Below, in pieces: positions 9,631-17,249 of a stretch of 64,000 nt of DNA. Made by a program: the position numbers and the translations under genes. Within the stretch, counting starts at the first letter, position 1. Each line of letters starts with the position of its first letter. The notes beneath the pieces were generated by a model that saw nothing but the letters and a program-made list of their open reading frames with translations, was not told where the DNA came from and did not search any database. The DNA is from Rheinheimera pacifica (lineage in GTDB: Bacteria; Pseudomonadota; Gammaproteobacteria; Enterobacterales; Alteromonadaceae): positions 1-64,000 of the forward strand of contig NZ_JANUEM010000019.1 in NCBI RefSeq assembly GCF_024809855.1, written 5' to 3'.

Positions 9631-10350
9631 TTAGGGTAAATACGCCGGTACGGTTAAACATACCGCTACCAACAACGCCAGAGCATCTGCCGTAAATACG
9701 TTTTTATTAAAATCTTCGGCATCGACAATGCCGGCTATTTTGCCTGATTGGTCAAACAGAGGCAAACAGGCTTCTGCCTGTACTTTAGGATCGCAGGTGT
9801 AATACTCCCCGCCTTTGCCCAGGTAAGCCGCCACATCATTAATCACTTTGGCTTTACCGCTTAAACCTACCGTGCTGTTATTGCTTATTTTGGCAAATTC
9901 GCTGTTTAACGGAAATTCAGCCCGCGACGGCGCACCATAATAAGCCAGTTTTACCAGCACCGGCTCACCGCTAAGGTTGGTACGGGTCTGATAAATACCA
10001 AACCAGTCCAGTGCAGAATGTTCGCGGTAAAATGCGCTAATAAGGCTTAGCCGGGCAAGTGCATGCTGATTAGCGGCATTTTGCCCACCCAGAATTGCCG
10101 TTAAATCATAAGGCTCGTCGGCCAGTTGCCCAAACAGTGAACAAGCACCGCCTTCACCAAGCTCCGGCACTTTGTACTGCCATTGCACTGCTGGCACGGC
10201 AGCTGAAGTTAAAAAAGCCTGCAGTTCAGCCTGGCGCTGTTGTACTTTTTCAGCAAAAGCCACCAGTGAAGTATCACCCAGATACGCCTTTATACCGGCG
10301 CGTTCAACATAGTCTGATACAGAAACAGCATCTCGCGACATTATAGCCAT
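9631..10350 (-). CDS. GAF-domain protein of unknown role
   Basis: A 239-residue soluble protein. The C-terminal 150 residues look like a small-molecule-binding GAF domain: a Tyr/Trp-rich start (DWFGIYQTR), a middle segment with Ser/Asn/Thr before GLSGKAKVINDV, the YYTCDPKVQAEACLPL strand-turn, and KIAGIVDAED near the end. The N-terminal 90 residues carry nothing I recognise. Two Cys (in YYTCD and EACLPL) recall the arrangement of free-methionine-R-sulfoxide reductase GAF enzymes, but that is only a resemblance. It may share a transcript with the aminotransferase. A second ATG three codons downstream is an equally possible start; neither has a clear ribosome site. Confidence 0.75.
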   Translation of the reverse strand: MAIMSRDAVSVSDYVERAGIKAYLGDTSLVAFAEKVQQRQAELQAFLTSAAVPAVQWQYKVPELGEGGACSLFGQLADEPYDLTAILGGQNAANQHALARLSLISAFYREHSALDWFGIYQTRTNLSGEPVLVKLAYYGAPSRAEFPLNSEFAKISNNSTVGLSGKAKVINDVAAYLGKGGEYYTCDPKVQAEACLPLFDQSGKIAGIVDAEDFNKNVFTADALALLVAVCLTVPAYLP

Positions 10351-10497
10351 CCAGATTTCTAAAATTGGTAAGCATTCTACCAGAAGCGGCTAAAAAACCA
10401 AGCCAGCCGGTAACAAGTTCAGGAATTTGTTGCCGCTACATCTGCGGATGTTTAAGCTGACAGTTTTGTAAACTAAGCAAAGCAAGCGAACCCACTT

Positions 10498-10896
10498 ATG
10501 GCAGGCAATAAAATTTCTCTGGCCGACTGGCAGGCCAAATTAAACCCGGCAGGTACAGTTGCATCAGTAAAAGACGATCCTAATCTGGTGTACAGCACCG
10601 ATAGCGGCAAAATAAGCGCTAAGAGCGCTGCCAAACCGGTGGCAGAAGCTTTTGCCGATGGCGCAGTGCGTATAAGGCGCGAAACCAAAGGCCGTGGTGG
10701 CAAGGCGGTATTAACTATTAGCGGCATTGCCAAACCCCACGACGAACTGGCGGCCCTGGCAGCTAAGCTGAAAAAAAAATGTGCCTGCGGCGGTGCAGTA
10801 AAAGATGGTGTGATTGAAATTCAGGGTGATAAGCGCGAGCTGGTAGAGCAGTTATTGCAAGCCGAGGGTTTTAAAACTAAATGGGCCGGTGGATAA
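10498..10896 (+). CDS. yciH: YciH-type SUI1/eIF1-like translation factor
   Basis: Small cytoplasmic SUI1-fold protein. In E. coli, YciH affects the fidelity of translation initiation under stress. The C-terminal 85 residues match the family closely: LVYSTDSG, VRIRRETKGRGGK, the CACGG metal-knuckle-like loop, and GAVKDGVIEIQGDKRE. The product is 132 residues against 108 in E. coli. The extra 24 or so at the N-terminus (MAGNKISLADWQAKLNP) are lineage-type sequence or the result of an upstream start; no strong ribosome site is seen before this ATG. A REP-like palindrome follows the gene. Confidence 0.93.
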   Translation: MAGNKISLADWQAKLNPAGTVASVKDDPNLVYSTDSGKISAKSAAKPVAEAFADGAVRIRRETKGRGGKAVLTISGIAKPHDELAALAAKLKKKCACGGAVKDGVIEIQGDKRELVEQLLQAEGFKTKWAGG

Positions 10897-10923
10897 TCCA
10901 ACCCTAGGAAGCAGGAAACGAAC

Positions 10924-11012
10924 CGACTTACCCACACCAACGCGCCGTGAATACATCCCTGTAGGCTCGACTCCGGCATCCATGCCGTCAACGGTTGGTT
11001 TAGGGTAAGTCG
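10924..11012. repeat. REP-like intergenic palindrome
   Basis: An imperfect hairpin of about 90 bases between yciH and the M28 peptidase gene. The outer arms are perfect 10-mers (CGACTTACCC at 10924-10933, GGGTAAGTCG at 11003-11012), then CCAAC/GTTGG, and an inner CGGCATccATGCCG. The core beginning GCGCCGTGAATACATCCC resembles a dispersed extragenic element I associate with Alteromonadales genomes. Only one copy is in this window, so the repeat status is inferred. It may also terminate transcription from both convergent genes. Confidence 0.6.
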
Positions 11013-11046
11013 ATTCTCACCTTGTGCTATCAGCGCGATTTAAACC

Positions 11047-12726
11047 TTACTTTGCTACTTCACGATTATACGGCTGGCCAACGGCGCCGTTAAAAAAGCT
11101 GTCTTTTAACCAGTAAGGCCGCTGCGTGGTGTTGGCAATATCCAGCGCAATATTAAAGTTAATATTGGCAAACACCGCACCAGCGTCATAGCGGATTGCT
11201 CCGTAGTCTTTAATCAGGCTTGGAATATCATCTGATGGCTTATGATAGTGTTTGGCAAAAAAACTGGCCCAGATTTTACCGCCGTCCTGTTTTGGATCCT
11301 GCGATTTAAAACCGGTCATTAAAAATACTGCCGGTACGCCTTTTTTCACCAGTGTATAGTGATCTGAGCGGGTAAAAATAGCCTGCTCCGGCATAGGATC
11401 GGCGCTTAACGCTATGCCCTCTTTCGCAGCGGCCTTTTCCACCACTTTACCCAGTGACGAATGGTTAGCACCAAAGGCTATCATATCGGCAAACGGATAC
11501 AGCAACACCGGCATATCCAGGTTTACATTTGCTACCAGCTTATCGATAGGCTTAGTGGGGTTATGAGCAAAATAGTCAGCACCCAGTAAACCTTTTTCTT
11601 CGCCTGTAACCACCACAAATAAAATCGACCGCTTTGGTTTTACCGGTAACTGAGCAAATAAACGCGCGGTTTCCAGCAAAATAGACACGCCAGCGGCATT
11701 ATCCATAGCGCCATTATTAATTTTATCGTCGTTACGTAAGTCGTTGCTGTAACCAATATGATCAGAATGCGCAGTGACCACCACGTATTCGTGTTTCAGC
11801 ACAGGATCCGAACCCGGTAATACGGCAATAACGTTAGGGCTGGAAATATCCTCATGGCTGCTGCTACGGCTTAATGTCGCCGATACACCAAGCTCAAACC
11901 CCACCGGGTTTTGCTTGTTGTCCAGTTGCGTAAAAATATCAGCCAGCGATTGTGGCGCTTTGGCAAACAATGCTGCCGCAGCTTCATGGTGTACGTAGGC
12001 TCCGCCTTTTAAGTCCGGAAAGCTGTCAGCCGGTGTGCCATCATCTTGCAACCACTCCATACTGGGGGTGTTTAAATACAATAAGCTGCTGGCGTATGGC
12101 CGCACTTTTTCCTGTGCCGGGGTATGCACGGTAATAATACCTACCGCGCCCCGCTCTGCCGCTAAACGGGTTTTCTGACTGCTTAAGTGTGCGGCCTCTT
12201 CGCTTGGCAGGCTGTCCGGCCGGCCCGTCAGCAGTACCACTATTTTGCCTTTTACATCCAGATTAGCGTAATCATTCAAACCAAACTCTTCCGATACCAT
12301 GCCATAACCGGCAAATACCAAAGATGCGGTAATATCAGTTTGCGTGTACTGCAAACTCGGGCCGGTAAAAAAAGCTTTGGGGTAACTAAGCTGGGTATCT
12401 TTGCCGTCGGTATGTAGGGTAAATTTTGCGCTCTCCTGTGCTAAACGCGCCTGACGCAACGGCACACGCTGGTAATAGCTGCCATTATCACCGGCAGGCT
12501 CCAGGCCGAGGGCCTGTAATTGAGTGGCAATATACAAAGAGGCAATTTCATGCTCTTTGCTGCCGGTTTCACGCCCGGCCAGTTCATCTGCCGCTAAAAA
12601 CTGCATATGGGCTTCAATGGCTTTAGCATTTGCCGTGCCCGCAGGTGCTGGCGCTGAAGACTGTGTTGCAGCACAACCGGCTATTACAGCCAATAGCAAG
12701 GCTGCAGGTATAAATTTGCTTTTCAT
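11047..12726 (-). CDS. M28-family metallopeptidase lipoprotein with PA insert
   Basis: Exported zinc aminopeptidase/carboxypeptidase-like enzyme, 559 residues. The ATG at 12726 follows AAAGGAA and opens a lipoprotein signal with lipobox I-A-G-C (Cys18). A protease-associated (PA) domain occupies about residues 125-250. The catalytic domain shows the full M28 metal set: His320 and the nearby Asp in AHSDHIG, bridging Asp342 in GAMDNAAG, Glu376/377 in TGEEKG, Asp404 in NLDMP, and late His495 in HYHKPSDD. It is the third gene of a unit with two amidohydrolases, with a terminator-like hairpin just before its start that could lower its expression relative to them. Likely role: periplasmic peptide breakdown. 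Confidence 0.9.
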   Translation of the reverse strand: MKSKFIPAALLLAVIAGCAATQSSAPAPAGTANAKAIEAHMQFLAADELAGRETGSKEHEIASLYIATQLQALGLEPAGDNGSYYQRVPLRQARLAQESAKFTLHTDGKDTQLSYPKAFFTGPSLQYTQTDITASLVFAGYGMVSEEFGLNDYANLDVKGKIVVLLTGRPDSLPSEEAAHLSSQKTRLAAERGAVGIITVHTPAQEKVRPYASSLLYLNTPSMEWLQDDGTPADSFPDLKGGAYVHHEAAAALFAKAPQSLADIFTQLDNKQNPVGFELGVSATLSRSSSHEDISSPNVIAVLPGSDPVLKHEYVVVTAHSDHIGYSNDLRNDDKINNGAMDNAAGVSILLETARLFAQLPVKPKRSILFVVVTGEEKGLLGADYFAHNPTKPIDKLVANVNLDMPVLLYPFADMIAFGANHSSLGKVVEKAAAKEGIALSADPMPEQAIFTRSDHYTLVKKGVPAVFLMTGFKSQDPKQDGGKIWASFFAKHYHKPSDDIPSLIKDYGAIRYDAGAVFANINFNIALDIANTTQRPYWLKDSFFNGAVGQPYNREVAK

Positions 12727-12740
12727 AGGGTTTCCTTTAA

Positions 12741-12770
12741 AAACAACAGTGCCAGCATAAGCTGGCACTG
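12741..12770 (-). terminator. Terminator-like hairpin just upstream of the M28 gene
   Basis: A perfect 10 bp stem (CAGTGCCAGC / GCTGGCACTG) with an ATAA loop. On the minus strand it is followed by TTGTTTTT. It lies between the amidohydrolase stop and the M28 start, about 20 bases before the latter, so it probably ends most amidohydrolase transcripts and lets some through. Confidence 0.7.
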
Positions 12771-12792
12771 ACTTTACGACAACAGATTCAGC

Positions 12793-14097
12793 TTAGTTTA
12801 TCCGTTGTTTGTATTTGTCGTGTAACTGCTTGTGACGGTTGTTTAAGTCAACTTCCCGGCCATCAATCCACAGGTGGGTTACCTTGTGGCCAAGATAGTC
12901 GAAAATATCACCTTCAGACACTACCAGGCTGGCAGCTTTGCCTACCTCAATGCTGCCAATTTTATCGGCAACACCGGCAATTTGCGCGGCATTAATAGTA
13001 ACAGAACGTAACGCCTGCTCTGGTGTTAAACCAAAGCTTATGGCCTGGCCTGCGGCAAATACCAGATTGCGGGTATCCCAGTAACCATCAAGCGACAACG
13101 CGTAGTTAACACCGGCATCCTGCAAGGTTTTCGGCACGGTAAACGCCTGGCTGTAGTTTTCATCAGCACGGCTGGGTAAACCATAAGGTGCTGTGTAAAT
13201 AACCGCCACTTTAGCTGCTGCCAGCTCATCGGCCAGGCGCCAGCTGTCACGGCCGCCAACAATAATCAGCTTAAGATTGTACTCTTTGGCCAGCAACATA
13301 GCCTGGCGAATTTGCCGCTCGTCATCGGCATGCACAAACAATGGCCGCTCACCGTTAAACACGGCCATCATTTCATGCCAGCGCGAGTCTATACCTCTGT
13401 TTAACCCGGCCTGCTCAGCATCATAATAGGCTTTTGCTGCCTGAAAATACTGCTGCAGTTTCGCCAGTTGTTCAGCATTGGCTTTGCGTACTTCGTCAGC
13501 CGGTTTTGGGTTCCAGCGCGAACCCAGCGTACTGGCGTTTGGCCAGCGTACATGCAGGCCGGTACCGTCGGCTACTAAGGCATCCTGGTAATTCCAGGCA
13601 TCTAACTGCATCAGGCTGGATTGGCCCATCAGCATACTGCCGTCCGGGTAGATCATACTGTAGGCAAAACCATTGCTGCGAATGGTAGGAATAACCTCTG
13701 AATCGGCGTTGTAACCTACTTTGGCTTTAATATCCGGGTTAGTCTGGGTTACCTCACGCGAATCGTCTGTAGAGCGTACAGCCTCTATTTCAATTAAGCC
13801 CAACTGGTTAGCCAGGGCTATCAGGCCCGGATACAGATGCTTGCCGTCCAGCGCCAGCACTGTTGCACCTTGCGGAGCACTCAGGTTTTGGCCAACGGCC
13901 GCAATTTTACCGTCCACAATTAACACATCACTGTCAGCCTTTATACCATCGGTTACGGTATGAATGGTTAAGCCGGTTAACAGTAACGGGTCTTCGGCGG
14001 CTTTACCCGGCACCATATCGTGTGCCAGTGCTTGTGCGCTGCTGAGGCTGCCAGCTAAGGCAGCAAACAGGCTTAAACAGGTTTTAGAAAGTTTCAT
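12793..14097 (-). CDS. Exported amidohydrolase-like protein lacking the HxH metal motif
   Basis: A 434-residue protein with a Sec signal peptide (cleavage near AQALA) and the two-part layout of the imidazolonepropionase-like amidohydrolases: an N-terminal beta-sandwich (LLTGLTIHTVTDG), a TIM barrel and a C-terminal return (GSIEVGKAASLVVSEGD). At the end of barrel strand 1, where an active relative has PG-x2-DEHSH, this protein has PGLIALANQ (90-98), so both metal-binding His are replaced (Ala96, Gln98). The mid-barrel His in FVHAD and a late Asp in SLDG remain. It follows the larger amidohydrolase by 11 bases and is surely co-transcribed with it. It may be a mono-metal, inactive or partner subunit rather than an ordinary hydrolase. 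Confidence 0.85.
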   Translation of the reverse strand: MKLSKTCLSLFAALAGSLSSAQALAHDMVPGKAAEDPLLLTGLTIHTVTDGIKADSDVLIVDGKIAAVGQNLSAPQGATVLALDGKHLYPGLIALANQLGLIEIEAVRSTDDSREVTQTNPDIKAKVGYNADSEVIPTIRSNGFAYSMIYPDGSMLMGQSSLMQLDAWNYQDALVADGTGLHVRWPNASTLGSRWNPKPADEVRKANAEQLAKLQQYFQAAKAYYDAEQAGLNRGIDSRWHEMMAVFNGERPLFVHADDERQIRQAMLLAKEYNLKLIIVGGRDSWRLADELAAAKVAVIYTAPYGLPSRADENYSQAFTVPKTLQDAGVNYALSLDGYWDTRNLVFAAGQAISFGLTPEQALRSVTINAAQIAGVADKIGSIEVGKAASLVVSEGDIFDYLGHKVTHLWIDGREVDLNNRHKQLHDKYKQRIN

Positions 14098-14108
14098 ACT
14101 GCTGCTCC

Positions 14109-17100
14109 TTAGTGTTTATGGCCATGGGCGTGGCTATGAATATAACTGCCGATGTTCCACCAATCGCCCTGATCTTCACAGTGCCATTCCGGTTCATCCT
14201 GTTTATACGCATCTTTGCTGCCTGCTTTGGCGCTGTCGCCGGCATTCAGCACTTTTTGGATCAACGCAGTTCTTTCAGCTTCCAATTGCTGTTGCAGCTG
14301 TTTGTCTGTATTGATATCGAAATACTTGGTGCCTTCAATCCAGGTTTGCTGTGCCTGGCTGTATACCGACAACGGATGGGTGTTCCACAGCACAAAATCA
14401 GCCTGCTTACCGGCTTTAACTGAACCGGTAACCTTGTCTATTTTCAGCTGCATGGCCGGGTTAATGGTAACCATTTTCAGCGCTTCATGCTCATCCATAC
14501 CGCAGTACATCACAGATTTAGCCGCTTCCTGGTTCAGGCGGCGCTGTAAACCGGCATCGTCTGAGTTAATGCTGACATTCATCCCCTGTTCGGCCATTAA
14601 GCAGGCGTTAGTTGGAATGGCATCCTGTACTTCCATTTTATACGCCCACCAGTCGGCAAAGGTAGACGCGCTGGCACCGTGAGCCTGCATTTCTTTAGCG
14701 GTTTTATAGCCTTCCAGAATGTGGGTAAAGGTAGTGATGTTAAAGCCCATTTCATCGGCCAGCTCAATCAGCATCAAAATTTCAGATGCCACATAAGAGT
14801 GAGTATGAATAAAGCGCTGCTTATCCAGAATTTCTACCAGTGCGTCTAAGCGGTAATCAATACGGGGCGGTGCTACCTGCTCGCGCTGGCGTTTAGACAG
14901 TTTGTCGTAAGCGGCCAGTTTGGCTTTGTACTCTTTGGCGGCAACAAAAGCATCACGAATGGTGGTTTCAACGCCCACACGGGTTTGTGGATAACGCTCG
15001 GTAAACGCATCGCCCCAGTTAGATTGTTTAACGTTTTCACCCAAGGCAAATTTAATGCTTGGCGGTGCGGCTTTCATTTTCAGCCCCTGGGCATTTTCGC
15101 CCCAACGGAACTGAATAACCTGCGCCTGGCCACCAATAGGGTTTGCACTGCCGTGCAGCAGCTGCGCCGTTGTGGTACCACCGGCTAAACCACGGTAAAG
15201 ATTAATATCTTCCGGGTTTATTACATCAGCAATACGCACCTCTGAGGTTACCGCGTCGGTGCCTTCGTTCACACCGGCTTCAATAGCAACATGTGAGTGC
15301 TCATCAATAATACCTGGCGTAAGGTGCATGCCAGTGCCGTCGATCACATCAAAGCCACGCGGTGTACCCAGGTTTTTACCAATTTTATCAAACTTGCCAT
15401 CGCGCACTATTACATCGGTATTTTCAAGAATACCGTCTTTCTCTGCCGTCCAAACCGTAACATTTTTAATATGCACATTTTGCTGCTTAGCCAGGGCCGG
15501 TAAGCCATATGCGCGGTTAGGGAAGGTTAACTTAGACAGCATCACCGTATCAGGCTTGCTGGCTGTGGTTTTGGCCGGGCTTTCTGCCAGCGGCTGGCGC
15601 TGTGCCGTAACCAACTCAGTGCTGCTGCCCAGCTGCCATTTACCTGTCAGGCGGTTATCGGTTAACTGGCCACTAAACTGCGCTATCTGCTTAGCGCCGC
15701 TCAGCTCAGCCAGGTTCAGGTTAAACTGCAACAGTTGCTGCTGGCTGTGAATATGCTCTAACTTAACGCTTTTTGCTTCAGCGCCGCCAGCCTGTAACAC
15801 CGCAGAACCACTGAGTTTATCTGCCGGGCCGGTTAAGCTAACTTTAACTGCCTTACCCGCAACAGACAGCTGGTAATCACCGGCAAAATCTACCGGGGTA
15901 ATAGCTTTAATGCTGTGCTGCAGGCCTCGCACCCAGGTAGCCACAATTTCGCCATCGGCAAATAAATCGCCGCTGGCCAGTACTAAGTCAGCCTGATAAC
16001 CGGGAGCAATTTTACCCAGCTTGTCGGCTACGCCACTCAAACGCGCCGGTACGGTGGTTAATGCCGCCAAAGCGGTATCGGCAGATAAACCATACTGCAC
16101 AGCTTTGCGTAAATTAGGCCAGAAATCCTTGGTATCTTTTAACTTGTAGGTGGTAAGCGCAAAAGGCACACCAGCCTGCGCCAGCGCCGCGGCATTAGCC
16201 GGAGCCCGCTCCCAGTGGCGTAAATCGGCCAGATTAACATCCAGTTGATCAGCTACCTGCTCTACCGCAGGCGCAGCAGGGAAGTTAAGTGGTAAAATAA
16301 GGCTGCGCCCGGTGGCTTTAATTTCATCCAGCCGCACATATTCAAAACCAGAGCCAACCATAGCGGCGTTATTCAGCTTAAACTCGTTTAACAACAGGTG
16401 GGCACGTAATAATGATCTGTCGTCACCGGTTTCAAACACCGCGCCCTGCTGGTTAATAGTGGCCAGGCTTTGCAATGCAACATTAAACTCTACCGGCTGG
16501 TTAAAATAACGCACATCGGTTTTACCGTAAGCCTGGCTGTACCAGTTAGCGTCGCTTAATGTCTGGCGGATAAGCGCCATACTGCCCATCAACGATGATG
16601 GGTAACTTTGCTTTGATGTGCCTTTGCTAAAGGCCATAAATTGCGGCCCATCGGCTTTTAACACCAACTGATTGGGCAAGCCTTCACCTAAGGAGCTGAC
16701 AAAAGCCTGGCCGCGGAAAATACCATCAAAACGGGCAGACTGCGCAGCAGTAAAACCGAGCTTGCGTAAAGCTTCTGCAGCTTTGGCATCAGGCTTAAAT
16801 TCACTTACCCAGCGCTGCTGGGCATGGATGGCGTCATTGCTGGCATTGCCACCTTTGCGCTCATTTTTATACACCGGCGCATCACGGTAGCTGCCGGGTT
16901 TGGCTGGCTTGGCTGCCTCAATACCATATTGGGTATAAGGGTCGATAAAACCCGGATATAACGTATAACGGCTGGCATCAATTTGCTGATAGCCCGCTGG
17001 CACCTTTACACTGGTGCCTACTGCACTGATCCGGCCATCGGCTATTAATACGGTGGCATTTTCCAGTTTTTTACCGGGTTCGGTGTATACCGTGGCACCG

Positions 17101-17228
17101 GTCAGGGCGATTAAATTAGGGGTTTTATCCTGGATACCTTGCAAGGGGCTAGTCTGGTCGGCGTGGCTGCTGGCGGCAAATACCGTTAGCAGCGCAGCGC
17201 TTAACAGCGACAAACGCTCTGAAGTCAT
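14109..17228 (-). CDS. Large exported double-amidohydrolase protein
   Basis: A 1039-residue periplasmic protein with a Sec signal (cleavage near SSHA). It holds two amidohydrolase modules. The first (about 35-440) has the fold motifs but YPGFIDPYTQ (91-100) in place of the metal HxH, so it is degenerate. A beta-rich linker of about 130 residues follows. The second (about 585-1000) is complete: HSH at 644-646, His in IHTHS (808-810), His836 in FTHIL and Asp890 in INSDD. The C-terminus is histidine-rich (HSHAHGHKH) and could bind metal. It is the first gene of the unit with the smaller amidohydrolase and the M28 peptidase. The substrate is unknown; dipeptide or cyclic-imide hydrolysis would suit the neighbours. 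Confidence 0.88.
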   Translation of the reverse strand: MTSERLSLLSAALLTVFAASSHADQTSPLQGIQDKTPNLIALTGATVYTEPGKKLENATVLIADGRISAVGTSVKVPAGYQQIDASRYTLYPGFIDPYTQYGIEAAKPAKPGSYRDAPVYKNERKGGNASNDAIHAQQRWVSEFKPDAKAAEALRKLGFTAAQSARFDGIFRGQAFVSSLGEGLPNQLVLKADGPQFMAFSKGTSKQSYPSSLMGSMALIRQTLSDANWYSQAYGKTDVRYFNQPVEFNVALQSLATINQQGAVFETGDDRSLLRAHLLLNEFKLNNAAMVGSGFEYVRLDEIKATGRSLILPLNFPAAPAVEQVADQLDVNLADLRHWERAPANAAALAQAGVPFALTTYKLKDTKDFWPNLRKAVQYGLSADTALAALTTVPARLSGVADKLGKIAPGYQADLVLASGDLFADGEIVATWVRGLQHSIKAITPVDFAGDYQLSVAGKAVKVSLTGPADKLSGSAVLQAGGAEAKSVKLEHIHSQQQLLQFNLNLAELSGAKQIAQFSGQLTDNRLTGKWQLGSSTELVTAQRQPLAESPAKTTASKPDTVMLSKLTFPNRAYGLPALAKQQNVHIKNVTVWTAEKDGILENTDVIVRDGKFDKIGKNLGTPRGFDVIDGTGMHLTPGIIDEHSHVAIEAGVNEGTDAVTSEVRIADVINPEDINLYRGLAGGTTTAQLLHGSANPIGGQAQVIQFRWGENAQGLKMKAAPPSIKFALGENVKQSNWGDAFTERYPQTRVGVETTIRDAFVAAKEYKAKLAAYDKLSKRQREQVAPPRIDYRLDALVEILDKQRFIHTHSYVASEILMLIELADEMGFNITTFTHILEGYKTAKEMQAHGASASTFADWWAYKMEVQDAIPTNACLMAEQGMNVSINSDDAGLQRRLNQEAAKSVMYCGMDEHEALKMVTINPAMQLKIDKVTGSVKAGKQADFVLWNTHPLSVYSQAQQTWIEGTKYFDINTDKQLQQQLEAERTALIQKVLNAGDSAKAGSKDAYKQDEPEWHCEDQGDWWNIGSYIHSHAHGHKH

Positions 17229-17249
17229 AACATGTTCCTGAATTAAGGT

